Origin: an uncultured Erysipelotrichaceae bacterium
GTDB lineage: Bacteria; Bacillota_I; Bacilli_A; RFN20; CAG-826
Direction of reading: 5' to 3'
Length of the DNA: 64,000 bases
Assembly: GCA_947166565.1 (NCBI GenBank)
Contig: CAMVEL010000002.1
Span: 94,016-158,015, forward strand
Shown here: positions 37,187 through 45,864 of the stretch, piece after piece
Numbering within the stretch: position 1 is the stretch's first letter
How the letters are laid out: every line of letters begins with the position of its first letter
Translations under genes and position numbers: made by a program
Notes under the pieces: generated by a model
Told to the model about the DNA's origin: nothing
The model's input: the letters and a program-made list of their open reading frames with translations, nothing else
Databases searched by the model: none

Positions 37187-37249
37187 ATGGTTCCTCCTTT
37201 CGTGCAGGCCAATTATACGCGGGTTTAATCGCAATAGAAGGGTATCTAT

Positions 37250-38191
37250 CTAGAATTTGAGGTCTTTGGCGATATCCCAAACCCTCGTCGCGACGTAATC
37301 GGCCGCGGTTTCGGTGAAATGGACCCCGTCATAAGGACGGAGGTAGAGCGATTCGTAATTTTCGGTCTCCTCGAATTCCTTGCGCAAATCAAGGATCTCA
37401 AAGCCGTTATCCTCCGCGAGTTGGCGTTGGATCGGGTTAACCTCCTCCTTGATGACGTTATTGGGGATCCCGAATTGGTTGCCTTCCTTCGTCGGGGGAG
37501 AGACCATCATGATGGTTTTGGCAAAGGGAAGCGCGTCCTTATAGGCTTTGAGGAGAGTCTTGTATTCATCGAGGAACGTGGGTTCCGCTTTAGCCCAGCC
37601 GGTCGCGTCGTTCGTCCCTAGCATAATCGCGAGGATATCGGGTTCATAGGCAAGCGAATTCTTGTAATATTCCTGTTTGATATAACGCATTTCGGGGTTA
37701 TCCCAGGACCCTCCATAACCCGTGATGGAGATGCCGTTTTTCCCGAAATTCCCGACCTCGAAATGCTCGGGGACCTTCTTTGCAAGATAGGAGGGATAGG
37801 ATTGCGCGGGCCACATATGGCCTTCGGTGAGGGAATCGCCAATACAGGCGATATGGAATTTCTCCTTGACCTTGATCGATAAGGAGGTGCGATAGGAACG
37901 ATAGGCGATCGTGACGCTGGTTTGCTCTAAATCAAGATGGGTTCCATCTAGGACCGTGTATTCGACTTTCTCCCCGATGGAATTGCTGTTTTTTAGCCTT
38001 AATCGGACTTCCATGCCGGTGCTATCGAAATTGGTATCGACGAGGTATGTCCTTCTTTCTGGGGTCAAAGTGACCGCGAGTTCATAGTCCTCTTCCTTAT
38101 GGGAGTCACTGCTATTATCCCCGCAGGAAGAAAGAAGCAAGGCCGATAAAGACACGGCTAACGGAAGGATGGATTTAAGTTTCCTGTTCAT
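37250..38191 (-). CDS. SGNH/GDSL-family lipoprotein esterase
   Basis: 313 residues. A lipoprotein signal ends in the lipobox LLSSC (Cys23). Residues 35-110 look like a bacterial Ig-like module. The catalytic domain has block I IGDSLTEG with the nucleophile Ser, the block II Gly in GNFGKNGIS, block III LGTNDA and block V DGVHF with the Asp-His pair. The likely role is an extracellular carbohydrate O-acetylesterase, since it lies next to the amylase genes, but the substrate is not readable. A hairpin AAGCCTA/TAGGCTT lies at 38209-38229 just upstream of the Shine-Dalgarno. Confidence 0.87.
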   Translation of the reverse strand: MNRKLKSILPLAVSLSALLLSSCGDNSSDSHKEEDYELAVTLTPERRTYLVDTNFDSTGMEVRLRLKNSNSIGEKVEYTVLDGTHLDLEQTSVTIAYRSYRTSLSIKVKEKFHIACIGDSLTEGHMWPAQSYPSYLAKKVPEHFEVGNFGKNGISITGYGGSWDNPEMRYIKQEYYKNSLAYEPDILAIMLGTNDATGWAKAEPTFLDEYKTLLKAYKDALPFAKTIMMVSPPTKEGNQFGIPNNVIKEEVNPIQRQLAEDNGFEILDLRKEFEETENYESLYLRPYDGVHFTETAADYVATRVWDIAKDLKF

Positions 38192-38290
38192 ATGAAACCC
38201 CCTTTATAAAGCCTATTCAATGTAGGCTTTTCGACTTGTTTTTCCTATTTGTAATTATGCGACATCCTTTATTAAAAATAAAGATGGGTC

Positions 38291-38328
38291 GAAAAAAGGC
38301 CCTAAAGGGTGGAATCCTTAAGGGCCTT
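38291..38328 (-). terminator. Terminator of the amylase operon
   Basis: Stem AAGGCCCT/AGGGCCTT (38296-38303 with 38321-38328) with additional inner pairing is followed by a T run in the minus direction. Confidence 0.88.
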
Positions 38329-38349
38329 AATGGATGCGGCTAAAGTCGA

Positions 38350-41031
38350 TTAGCCATGGTATTCGAAGAGGACGGTGCTTCCCTTCTTGACCGTGACGAC
38401 CGCGTTATCGAAGGCAACGTCGACCGTGATGGTCTCGCCTCCACCGCTACGCTTGAAGGAAAGGACGCGGTCTTGGGTGTTGTTATCCTCGAAGCTACCG
38501 GTGATCAAGGAAGCGGGGTGCTCGTTCTTGAGTTTGATGGCTTTGGCAAGGATCGAGAAATCGCTATTGGGATCGTTGACCTGGGTATTGGCGGGAACGA
38601 CGAATGGCGAGGAATTGACGTCATCATGGTAGATGTTGGTCTTCGCCCCGTTAATCGAATAGGAAGTCGTCATGGAGCCGTCCGTTGTCGTGCCGTTAGC
38701 AACCCACTTCATCGGTTGACGGTAAGCTAGGTCAGCATAATCGTCTTTGGCATGGGTCGCGTTAAGGAGGAAGTTGCCGGTCATGCCGATTTCATCGCCA
38801 TAATAGATCCAGGTTAGGCCTGGCATGAAGATCTCGGCGAGTTTGACGCACATCGCCTTCTTGTTAAGAGCGGGGAAGGTGCCGGTCGTGACTTCGCCCT
38901 GGGCTTGGATACCCGTGGAATCACCGGTTCCGCCGATGCGGTTAATGACCCTAGCGATATCGTGGTTGGAGGTAAAGCAACCAGGAAGGGCGGAATCGCC
39001 TCTCCATTGGTCGTAGTTCTTGAAGACGTCGACCGCGTTCCATTTCATGTTGGTGTGGCCGTTATATTCCTTGCCTTTTCCTTGGTAAGTGGAAGCGCCC
39101 CTCATGAAGCCGGAAGCATATCCGCCGACCGATGGGCCCGCCGCGATCGAGGTGAGGTTGAAATAGGTATAGAAATCGAACATCGAGTCGAAGGCTTCGT
39201 AATATGGGCCAACCGCATAGGCCGTGCCATCGAAGTTCTCGCCGACGAAGAAGGCGTTCGGGTATTTGGATTTGACCGCGTGGTTGAGTTCCTTATAGAA
39301 ATTGAGGTTCTTGGTGAGGTCGCTCGAATAATCGACGTTGCGTTCGAGCTTCTCATCATAGGAGACGTCCTCGACGATGGTGTCGCCAGAAGCGATATTG
39401 CATTCATCGCGCATGAAGATGTGCTTGACCGCGTCAAGGCGGAAGCCGCTGACGCCCCTTTCGCACCATCTTAAGGTCATCTCCTCAACCGCGTCACGGG
39501 TCGCCTGATAGGAGAAATTGAGTTCAGGCATGCCAGAGCCGAATTTCGCGTAATAGGAATAATCGTGATCGCCATAAGGATACCAGGAGGCTTCCTCTTT
39601 GATGGAGGAATCCTTCTTGTGGTTCGCCCATTGGTAATATCCGCGGTATTCGGGGTTGAGTTTGGCGGATTTGATGAACCAGGCGTTGGAGGTGGAGGTA
39701 TGGTTAAGGACGAGGTCCATGACGATCTTCATGCCTTTTTTGTTGGCTTCCTTGATGAGGTCTTCGTAGTCCTTCATCGCGCTTTCCTCGGTCACTTCGC
39801 CATTGAAGGCGTTAGGCGAGGTTGCTGAACCGAATTTCGGGTCGACCTTATCGTAATCGGAGATATCGTAGCCATGGTAGCTATCCGATTTCTGAATCGG
39901 GGTAAGCCATAAGGCTTTGACACCTAATTTATCGAGATAATCGAGTTTTTGGGTGATGCCGTAGATATCGCCGAAGCCATCGCCATCGGAATCAGCAAAG
40001 CTGGAGACCATGATTTGGTAACCGGCCCCGATATTCTTGAAGTCGGGGGCGGTGCCCATGATTTCCTTATCGTTCCAATTAGCGTTATCATAGGTCGATT
40101 TGCCCTTGGTGACGTTTTCGCCTGTATCGCCCGCGAATGGGTCGACCCTATCATCGGCCTTAAGCGGGGTCGCCTGATAATCCTGGACGCCATCTTGGAG
40201 AGCGAATAGGTGGTAGGCCTTGCCGCCTCCATTGACCTCGATCTCGAGTTTGGAGAGGTTGACATAGAGGTTGGAACCGTCGTTGGTCCAGAATCCCCCG
40301 CCCGTTAGACGGGTTTCGCTCTTGACGATTTGGACGCCGACTTGGCTATCGAGGGTGGTCTTGTCCTCATCCGCGTAGAAGCTGACGGGGGTGCCGCCGA
40401 TCTTCTTGGTCTTGTTGTTCCATCCGCCATCGTATTCCTTGGTGAGATCGATATCGTAGATCGCCCCGCCGTAATCGTCCATGCCGGAATAATCGAACTT
40501 ATAGCCTTCGCCTTCGCTTGGGCGATATGGCCAAGCCCAGACATCCCATTGCTTATAATCATCCTCATTATGTTCCCAACGGAAATAATGGACGTAGAGG
40601 TGGCCGTCTTTGGAGGTCTTGGAGAGGTTTTGGTAATACTTATCGAGCTCTTCGTCAGGGATGACCGGTAGTTCGGCCTTTTCGTAGATGCCATAGAGGA
40701 CCTTGTTATTGGAAGGAACCGTATAGGTCTTTTTGGAAATTGCCTTTGAGGCATCGCCCATCTTCGTTTCCTTGTTATAGCCTTCGCTCCAGGAGACGAA
40801 TTTGAAGCCCGAACGGCTTGGGCCATCGGGAAGGGCGACTTCCGCGCCGGCTTTTCCGATTACGCGCTGAATCTCGCCATCTTCAAAGCAAGGGTTGAGG
40901 GTAACCGTGTATTCGATATCGAGACTCCTGCTCGTGGGTGTTGAGCAAGAGCCGCCTCCTCCGCAGGAAGAGAGGACGAGCGAGGCCGCGATTGGGCCTA
41001 AGCCAAAGAGGATCTTCATGTTGGATTTCAT
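38350..41031 (-). CDS. GH13 alpha-amylase-family lipoprotein
   Basis: 893 residues. Lipobox LVLSSC near residue 23, then an InlB-like repeat (FKFVSWSEGYN), a pullulanase-associated carbohydrate-binding region (YVHYFRWEHNEDDYKQWDVW), and a complete GH13 barrel: DGFGDIYGITQKLDYLDKLG, MDLVLNHTS (region I), GFRLDAVKH with the nucleophile Asp (II), FVGENFDG with the acid/base Glu (III) and CFTSNHDIAR (IV). It should cleave alpha-1,4 glucans at the cell surface; neopullulanase-like or alpha-amylase action cannot be separated. It is 13 nt downstream of a probable starch-binding lipoprotein. Confidence 0.93.
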   Translation of the reverse strand: MKSNMKILFGLGPIAASLVLSSCGGGGSCSTPTSRSLDIEYTVTLNPCFEDGEIQRVIGKAGAEVALPDGPSRSGFKFVSWSEGYNKETKMGDASKAISKKTYTVPSNNKVLYGIYEKAELPVIPDEELDKYYQNLSKTSKDGHLYVHYFRWEHNEDDYKQWDVWAWPYRPSEGEGYKFDYSGMDDYGGAIYDIDLTKEYDGGWNNKTKKIGGTPVSFYADEDKTTLDSQVGVQIVKSETRLTGGGFWTNDGSNLYVNLSKLEIEVNGGGKAYHLFALQDGVQDYQATPLKADDRVDPFAGDTGENVTKGKSTYDNANWNDKEIMGTAPDFKNIGAGYQIMVSSFADSDGDGFGDIYGITQKLDYLDKLGVKALWLTPIQKSDSYHGYDISDYDKVDPKFGSATSPNAFNGEVTEESAMKDYEDLIKEANKKGMKIVMDLVLNHTSTSNAWFIKSAKLNPEYRGYYQWANHKKDSSIKEEASWYPYGDHDYSYYAKFGSGMPELNFSYQATRDAVEEMTLRWCERGVSGFRLDAVKHIFMRDECNIASGDTIVEDVSYDEKLERNVDYSSDLTKNLNFYKELNHAVKSKYPNAFFVGENFDGTAYAVGPYYEAFDSMFDFYTYFNLTSIAAGPSVGGYASGFMRGASTYQGKGKEYNGHTNMKWNAVDVFKNYDQWRGDSALPGCFTSNHDIARVINRIGGTGDSTGIQAQGEVTTGTFPALNKKAMCVKLAEIFMPGLTWIYYGDEIGMTGNFLLNATHAKDDYADLAYRQPMKWVANGTTTDGSMTTSYSINGAKTNIYHDDVNSSPFVVPANTQVNDPNSDFSILAKAIKLKNEHPASLITGSFEDNNTQDRVLSFKRSGGGETITVDVAFDNAVVTVKKGSTVLFEYHG

Positions 41032-41044
41032 CTTTCTTCCCTCC

Positions 41045-41797
41045 TTATGCCTTAGCTAAACTGACCGCGAGCTTATTGGTCAGATAGACGTTATAGGTGC
41101 CGCTAGCGGTGATGACGATGTTGCCAGCGCCCATCCCATCGGTGGATACTCTCCATCCTTCGCCGGAGGCTCCTCCTTCTCCGCCATGCCACCCGGAGAC
41201 CTCGGAATCGCCGGAAGCGAATTTGACGATCTTGAATTCATCGCCGCTCTTTAAGGATAGACCCATATATTTGCCCGTATTGGTTGGGGCATCGGTTTGG
41301 AGGCGATAGGTCTTATCGAAATTGGTGCCGCTTCCGCCCCAAGTGGGGTTGGTGAAGCTACCGACGATATAATAATCGATATAGGAAATGGGGTCATCGG
41401 CCGTCGAGGAGGAAGATGGGGTTGGTTCTGCGGAAGTCGTCTGTTGCTCGCCACTAGTGGAGGAAGAAATCGGTTCCTCTCCTTCGCTAGTCCATCCGGC
41501 ATATACCGTCCAATCGCTTTTTAGGAGGATGTTCCATTTGAAGGGGGTGAGGCAAAGGTCTTCCTCAAACCAGCCCTCAAAGGTATAGCCTTCGCGCGTT
41601 GGGTTAGCGATCGGTTCAGCCAAATCATATTGCTCGAAGGTCTTTTTCGAGGCCTCTGGGGCCCCTTCGTAATTGAGGTCGAAGGTAATCGTGTAGACCG
41701 GTTCGTCGCCTTTGGGGCAGGAGGTATTCCCTCCTCCGCAGGCGGAAAGGGTCGTTAACGATAAGCTTAGACCGAATAAGGCAAATGCTTTGTTCAT
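41045..41797 (-). CDS. Lipoprotein with InlB repeat and starch-binding-like domain
   Basis: 250 residues. Lipobox LSAC (Cys20), an InlB/Listeria-Bacteroides repeat (YTFEGWFEEDLCLTPFKW), a Ser/Thr/Pro linker (about 108-135) and a C-terminal beta-sandwich beginning YYIVGSFTNPTWGG with a GDEFKIVKF segment, similar to SusE/SusF-type starch-binding modules. It probably holds polysaccharide for the amylase encoded next. The Shine-Dalgarno AGGAGAAG precedes the ATG. Confidence 0.8.
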   Translation of the reverse strand: MNKAFALFGLSLSLTTLSACGGGNTSCPKGDEPVYTITFDLNYEGAPEASKKTFEQYDLAEPIANPTREGYTFEGWFEEDLCLTPFKWNILLKSDWTVYAGWTSEGEEPISSSTSGEQQTTSAEPTPSSSSTADDPISYIDYYIVGSFTNPTWGGSGTNFDKTYRLQTDAPTNTGKYMGLSLKSGDEFKIVKFASGDSEVSGWHGGEGGASGEGWRVSTDGMGAGNIVITASGTYNVYLTNKLAVSLAKA

Positions 41798-41910
41798 ATG
41801 CTCTTTCTTCTCCTTTTTCCTTCCGTATCTAGAAAATGACGGATATTTTGTATGGGCGAAGGCGTTATGTTAAATACTAATCAAAACGCCTGAAAGCCCT
41901 TTCAATTGAT

Positions 41911-41938
41911 ATTATAAACTCCGCTTTACATATGTAAA
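41911..41938 (-). promoter_or_regulatory. Promoter and operator of the amylase operon
   Basis: In the minus direction TTTACA (41933-41938), a 16-bp spacer and TATAAT (41911-41916). The -35 lies inside the perfect 14-bp palindrome TTTACATATGTAAA (41925-41938), a good repressor site. A further GGCGTT/AACGCC hairpin (41861-41890) lies in the 107-nt leader. Confidence 0.75.
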
Positions 41939-41977
41939 AGACGGAAGAATATACTTATTTTGCCCTTTTTGGACTAA

Positions 41978-43090
41978 TTAACGGACGCGGCGGTCCTTGC
42001 CGCTAGAAACGTAATATTCGGATTTTTTCCGATACATCATCACTTCGGCTTCCTTGGCGAGCTGCTCGAAGGATTTGGAGGTATCTTGCCTTACGCTATA
42101 ACCGATCGCGACGGAATAACGGGTCTTGGCCATCTCCTCCTCGATCTTCTTATCGATGGAGGCGATCTCCTCTTCGCTAGGGTTCGTTGAGAAGGCGAGG
42201 AATTCATCGCCGCCCATACGGTAGAGATACATGTTCTTGCCCAAGCATCTATCGAGGACCTTGGCGATCGTGATTAGGGCCTCGTCCCCAGCGGCATGGC
42301 CTTCGTTATCGTTAAGTTCCTTCAAGGAATTCATGTCGATTTGGATGACCGCGCGGATCGAATGCGCCATCCTCTTGAGGTCCTCATAATAGGATTTACG
42401 TTCGAATAAGCCGGTTAGGGCGTCTTTCTTATTGGCCTGGCTATGGACATGGAGATAGAAGAAAAGGGTCGAGACGGCGATTGAGGTATTGAGGAGATTA
42501 AGGCCTATCTCGAAGGTTTCGAACATGGTCGCCGCGATGATCATCACCGAGCATACGAGCAAGGCGACCGCGTCGAAACGGCGTTGCCCCCTTAATTGAA
42601 GAATATTGATGATAAGTAAGAATCCAAGGATTAGGAAGGAAATGACGTGTCCCGAATAACCTAGAGGCCCTCTATTCCAGGTAAGAAGCCCGGTATCGGA
42701 GATTGTGTAATAGAAGGCGGCCTTCCCGAAGTCGGTGCCGATGAAGAAGACGGTCGCGTAGATTAGGGCGTTAAGGATAACAAGGCCCGCGGAAACCCAA
42801 AGGAGGCGTTTGTCGCTCGTGGATTGCCTTAGGAAAAGCAACAGGATCGCCGGGCGTAAGGAATAGCCAAGCCACCCAAGGAAACAAACGAGGCCGATGA
42901 GGTTAGGATAATTCTTAAGGTATTCCTCGAAGAAAGAGGAAATGGCGAGCAAAACGGCGCATCCGCAGGAAAGTATCGGCATATACCACATCTTGACTCC
43001 CTTGTTCTTATCGCGGATAACGAGCAAAATCAAAGCCAAGGAGATGCTAAGAAGGAAGAAATTGTCAATGAAGAAACCCGTAACGTCCAT
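41978..43090 (-). CDS. Membrane diguanylate cyclase (GGDEF)
   Basis: 370 residues. About seven hydrophobic spans fill residues 1-215, followed by a cytoplasmic GGDEF domain with DALTGLFERKSYYED and an intact active-site loop RMGGDEF. No I-site RxxD is evident directly upstream of the GGDEF loop. It should make cyclic di-GMP; no EAL or PilZ protein is in this window. Start ATG 43090 is chosen for the AGAGGAAAA Shine-Dalgarno; an upstream in-frame TTG has none. The leader carries a TTTGTC/GACAAA hairpin (43101-43115) just above the Shine-Dalgarno. Confidence 0.9.
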   Translation of the reverse strand: MDVTGFFIDNFFLLSISLALILLVIRDKNKGVKMWYMPILSCGCAVLLAISSFFEEYLKNYPNLIGLVCFLGWLGYSLRPAILLLFLRQSTSDKRLLWVSAGLVILNALIYATVFFIGTDFGKAAFYYTISDTGLLTWNRGPLGYSGHVISFLILGFLLIINILQLRGQRRFDAVALLVCSVMIIAATMFETFEIGLNLLNTSIAVSTLFFYLHVHSQANKKDALTGLFERKSYYEDLKRMAHSIRAVIQIDMNSLKELNDNEGHAAGDEALITIAKVLDRCLGKNMYLYRMGGDEFLAFSTNPSEEEIASIDKKIEEEMAKTRYSVAIGYSVRQDTSKSFEQLAKEAEVMMYRKKSEYYVSSGKDRRVR

Positions 43091-43115
43091 GCTTTTCCTC
43101 TTTGTCAGAGACAAA

Positions 43116-43606
43116 ACAATTATAAGGCTAGATGCCTTTTATATCTAGGAAATAAGGAATGTAACCGATTTCTTTTGAATAAACAAAATAAAAAAGGCTA
43201 CGAAAGCCCCTAATGTGTTGCACTTATCGGAAACGGTATCCAAAAACCCCATTTCCCGCGTTTTGTTTAACTTAAATACCAGACCTTGCAAGAAGGTTAG
43301 ACTCTGGTGTTTTCCTAGCCTAGACAGTTTAGGCCTTCTTGGCCAAGCCCGTTCCTCAATTTGCCTTCCCCTATTTTCCTAGACCACGAAGGAAGAATGG
43401 ATTTATAGTCCTTCTTCTTTCTTTCCTTTCACCTGACAGTTAGGGGATTTAGGGGGTCGCTATATTCCCTTCAACAAACGAGGGATCATAGCTAGCAGGA
43501 AGAGCAACCCGCCTTGACCATCGTGTATGTTAAGGCACGTCCAAGAAAAGGCAACAGGCAAAATTATGTTTTTTTGACAGCGTATAAGAATATCCGTTTA
43601 TTTAAC
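43116..43606 (-). ncRNA. Candidate structured leader RNA upstream of the GGDEF gene
   Basis: A 490-bp gene-free stretch full of inverted repeats: ACCAGA/TCTGGT enclosing CCTT/AAGG (43278-43308), CCTA-GACAGTT-TAGG (43319-43333), GGCC-TTCTT-GGCC (43332-43344) and CCT-GACAGTT-AGG (43432-43444). The GACAGTT loop (AACTGTC on the minus strand) and the block TAGGCCTTCTTGGC recur at 53349-53434, also about 350 bp upstream of a minus-strand gene. I cannot name a known RNA class. Confidence 0.45.
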
Positions 43607-44203
43607 CTATAAATAAAGGTCGATGAGGTCGATCTCGAAGTCATCTTCCCCTAAGGCGGTTAAGGATATGACGATGTCACCCTTGACGAGGCTTTGGGCA
43701 AAATAAGCGACCCCTGCATAGGTTTTCTTGCCGTTAAGGGGGAAGGCCGGCACTTCTTTTAAGTTACCTTTGATGCCTGTTCCAAGACATTTCAGAAGCG
43801 ATTCCTTGCTGGTCCAGGATTTAAAGAAACCAAGGGAATCCTTAATGTTTTTTAGTTCCTCGCTAGAATTGACGTAACTCGCGATTCCTTCTTTTTCCTT
43901 CTTGACCATCTCGATATCTAAGCCAACTTCCTTATTGGGGGAAACCGCTAGGCCGATAATCCCGTTGGAATGGGAGATATTGAAATGGGTTTTATTGGAG
44001 ATAGGCTTACCATATTCATTAAGGGAATATTCCCCGATGTATTTCCTTTTTAGGTATATCGAGACCGCTTCTTCCTTACGGGCTCTATCTACCTTATATT
44101 TATAGACTACCCTTAATTCCTCATCGCTAAGGTCAAGGATAGGCAAAAGCTCGGATAGAGATTTATCTTTGACGTCCACTAGATAAAGGGTGAGCTTTTC
44201 CAT
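43607..44203 (-). CDS. 4'-phosphopantetheinyl transferase, Sfp type
   Basis: 198 residues. The signature residues are NISHSNG with GLAVSPNKEVGLDIEMV (metal-binding Asp and Glu) and FFKSWTSKESLLKCLGTG. Such enzymes attach phosphopantetheine from CoA to carrier proteins. No polyketide or peptide synthetase is in the window, so it may serve the fatty-acid carrier protein or a remote cluster. There is no Shine-Dalgarno; a near-perfect promoter ends 7 nt before the ATG, predicting a leaderless mRNA. Confidence 0.9.
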   Translation of the reverse strand: MEKLTLYLVDVKDKSLSELLPILDLSDEELRVVYKYKVDRARKEEAVSIYLKRKYIGEYSLNEYGKPISNKTHFNISHSNGIIGLAVSPNKEVGLDIEMVKKEKEGIASYVNSSEELKNIKDSLGFFKSWTSKESLLKCLGTGIKGNLKEVPAFPLNGKKTYAGVAYFAQSLVKGDIVISLTALGEDDFEIDLIDLYL

Positions 44204-44210
44204 GGCTCAA

Positions 44211-44239
44211 ATTCTAGTGATTAAGTGGCTTTCTTTCAA
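44211..44239 (-). promoter_or_regulatory. Leaderless-type promoter of the PPTase gene
   Basis: TTGAAA (44234-44239), a 17-bp spacer and TAGAAT (44211-44216) on the minus strand. Only 7 nt separate the -10 from the ATG, so the transcript should start at the initiation codon. Confidence 0.75.
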
Positions 44240-44286
44240 TTAAGAAAGGACAAAGGAAAGAACTATTCTGTGTCTAGTTCGATTGC

Positions 44287-44393
44287 ACCCGAAAGGGTAT
44301 AAAATGGCGTTGCATGTGCTAATTTACACCCGTAAGGGTATATTTATGGTTGATACCACTTGATTTATACCCAAAAGGGTGTATTTTAACTAT
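44287..44393 (+). promoter_or_regulatory. hipBST promoter with three evenly spaced operators
   Basis: Three palindromes ACCC-N4-GGGT start at 44287, 44328 and 44369, each exactly 41 bp apart (about four helical turns), so all face the same side of DNA. The third lies precisely in the spacer between TTGATT (44360-44365) and TATTTT (44382-44387). The hipB ATG follows 6 nt after the -10. This fits HipB-mediated autorepression by a multi-site complex. Confidence 0.85.
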
Positions 44394-44600
44394 ATGGAAT
44401 ACTCTATTGGCAAATTCATCAAAGCAGAAAGAAGAAAGACGGGCTTAACCCAGGAGGAATTCGCTCTTCGCAGTGGTCTTGGTCTCCGTTTTATTAGGGA
44501 ACTCGAGCAAGGAAAGAAGACGGTGAGGCTCGATAAGGTTTTGGAAGCCTTATCCATGTTCGATTACCACCTTGAGCCCGTGAAGGATAAAAGACCATGA
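44394..44600 (+). CDS. hipB: HipB antitoxin, Xre-type DNA-binding protein
   Basis: 68 residues with one helix-turn-helix of the Cro/CI class: IGKFIKAERRKTGLTQEEFALRSGLGLRFIRELEQGKKT. Its Trp/Leu pattern RLDKVLEALSMFDYHLEPV is that of HipB proteins. It should bind the three ACCC-N4-GGGT sites upstream and repress its own operon. I set the start at ATG 44394; a GTG five codons upstream is in frame but lies inside operator 3. There is no Shine-Dalgarno, so translation is probably leaderless. The stop overlaps hipS by ATGA. Confidence 0.9.
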   Translation: MEYSIGKFIKAERRKTGLTQEEFALRSGLGLRFIRELEQGKKTVRLDKVLEALSMFDYHLEPVKDKRP

Positions 44601-44923
44601 GAAAAGGCAAAGTCTATGTTTCCGATAGATTCGCCGGAATCATCGAAGAAGATGAAAACGGCTATGTTTTCGCTTATGAGCCGTCTTATCTATCAAGCGA
44701 TAATCCCCTTCCGGTTTCTTTAACCTTGCCTTTATCTAATGAGGAATACCATTCCAAGACGATGTTCCCTTTCTTCGATGGCCTTATCCCAGAAGGCTGG
44801 TTATTGAAATTATCGACTCAAACTTTTGGGGTCAATGACCTCGACCGCATGGGTTTATTGCTTCTAACCTGCAAAGATCCGATTGGGAATGTTTCCGTGG
44901 AGGATTGTAGCGATGACCTATGA
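44597..44923 (+). CDS. hipS: HipS, free-standing HipA N-terminal subdomain
   Basis: 108 residues matching only the N-terminal subdomain of HipA (YVSDRFAGIIEEDENGYVFAYEPSYL, LPLSNEEYHSKTMFPFFDGLIPEGW). In three-gene HipBST systems this part is a separate protein and acts as the antitoxin of the HipT kinase. It overlaps hipB by 4 nt and hipT by 11 nt in another frame, so the split from the kinase is a genuine two-gene organisation, not a frameshifted hipA: each has its own start and hipT has its own Shine-Dalgarno. Confidence 0.9.
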   Translation: MRKGKVYVSDRFAGIIEEDENGYVFAYEPSYLSSDNPLPVSLTLPLSNEEYHSKTMFPFFDGLIPEGWLLKLSTQTFGVNDLDRMGLLLLTCKDPIGNVSVEDCSDDL

Positions 44924-45860
44924 TTATTGCCTCTCCTGCGGGAAACCCCTTTTTGGCAAGGAAAAGGAAATCGGATGGAAGGAAAAATGCCTTATCCGCA
45001 TGTTTTCCTCACCCACTTTGCCCAATATCGTCTTAGACGAAAAGGCAATTACCTATATTGCCAAGTCCCATATAAAGGAAGGCAACGCTCTTTCCGGGGT
45101 CCAAAAGAAGCTCTCGTTTGGCTTAAGCAAAAACAAGGGAGGACACCTTTCCTTAATCGATTATCCGACCGGTTATATCCTTAAACCCCAATGCGATGAT
45201 CCGTTTTTCCCAGAAAGTGAGAACCTCGTGATGAATTTAGCGGAGATCGCGGGAATCGTGACCGTTCCTCATGGTTTGGTTCCCGTAGGCGATTCCTTGG
45301 CCTATATTTGCAAACGCATCGATAGGGAAAACAACAAGAAAATCCCGATGGAGGATTTTTGTCAGTTAAGCCTTCGCTTGACCGAAGATAAATATAAAGG
45401 CTCCTATGAGGCCATGAAGGGCGTAATCCTAAAATATTCGAGCAATCCCCGATTGGATGAAGTCGAACTATTTTACCGATTGCTTTTTTGCTTCCTCACC
45501 CTCAATAGCGATATGCACCTAAAGAACTTCTCCTTATGGGATAACGGGAATGGGTATCGCCTAAGCCCATGTTATGACTTGTTACCGGTTAACCTCGTCT
45601 TCCCATATGATAGGGAAGAGACGGCCTTAAGTTTAAACGGGAAAAAGAAAAACCTCCGTTTGAAGGATTTTTTGGCATTCGCGGAGAACGGAACTGACAA
45701 AGAGGTAATCGAAAGAAGGGTCGCTCTTAATATAATCCATAAATTGTTGACTTTAGAGGAAAGATTTATTGAGGAAATCGAGCATTCTTATCTTTCTGAT
45801 GAATACAAAAGGAAATTCATATTCCTAATGAAGGAACGCTTCGATAGACTTAGGGGTTAG
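44913..45860 (+). CDS. hipT: HipT serine/threonine kinase toxin
   Basis: 315 residues, the core kinase of HipA. A Cys cluster (Cys6, Cys9, Cys26) opens the protein; LSGVQKKLS (60-68) corresponds to the Gly-rich loop with autophosphorylated Ser residues; NSDMHLKNFS holds the catalytic Asp200 and Asn205, and YDLLP the metal Asp222. The HipT studied in E. coli phosphorylates tryptophanyl-tRNA synthetase; the target here is unknown. ATG 44913 follows GGAGG by 9 nt. The last codons form one copy of a 23-bp direct repeat. Confidence 0.92.
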   Translation: MTYDYCLSCGKPLFGKEKEIGWKEKCLIRMFSSPTLPNIVLDEKAITYIAKSHIKEGNALSGVQKKLSFGLSKNKGGHLSLIDYPTGYILKPQCDDPFFPESENLVMNLAEIAGIVTVPHGLVPVGDSLAYICKRIDRENNKKIPMEDFCQLSLRLTEDKYKGSYEAMKGVILKYSSNPRLDEVELFYRLLFCFLTLNSDMHLKNFSLWDNGNGYRLSPCYDLLPVNLVFPYDREETALSLNGKKKNLRLKDFLAFAENGTDKEVIERRVALNIIHKLLTLEERFIEEIEHSYLSDEYKRKFIFLMKERFDRLRG

Positions 45861-45862
45861 TT
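45840..45862. repeat. 23-bp direct repeat, copy at the hipT 3' end
   Basis: Exact 23-bp match to 47429-47451 (core CGATAGACTTAGGGGTTAG). This copy includes the final codons and stop of hipT. The pair bounds a 1.59-kb unit carrying the zinc-ribbon gene and looks like an attachment site or duplicated target. Confidence 0.9.
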
Positions 45863-45864
45863 AA

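Noticed and set aside
43116..43606. Cyclic di-GMP riboswitch in front of the GGDEF gene
   Set aside because: The region is structured but I could not match the conserved core of class I or II; the shared motif also occurs before an unrelated surface gene.
44597..45860. hipA broken by a frameshift
   Set aside because: The second part has its own Shine-Dalgarno and ATG, overlaps by 11 nt and matches known HipS/HipT boundaries.
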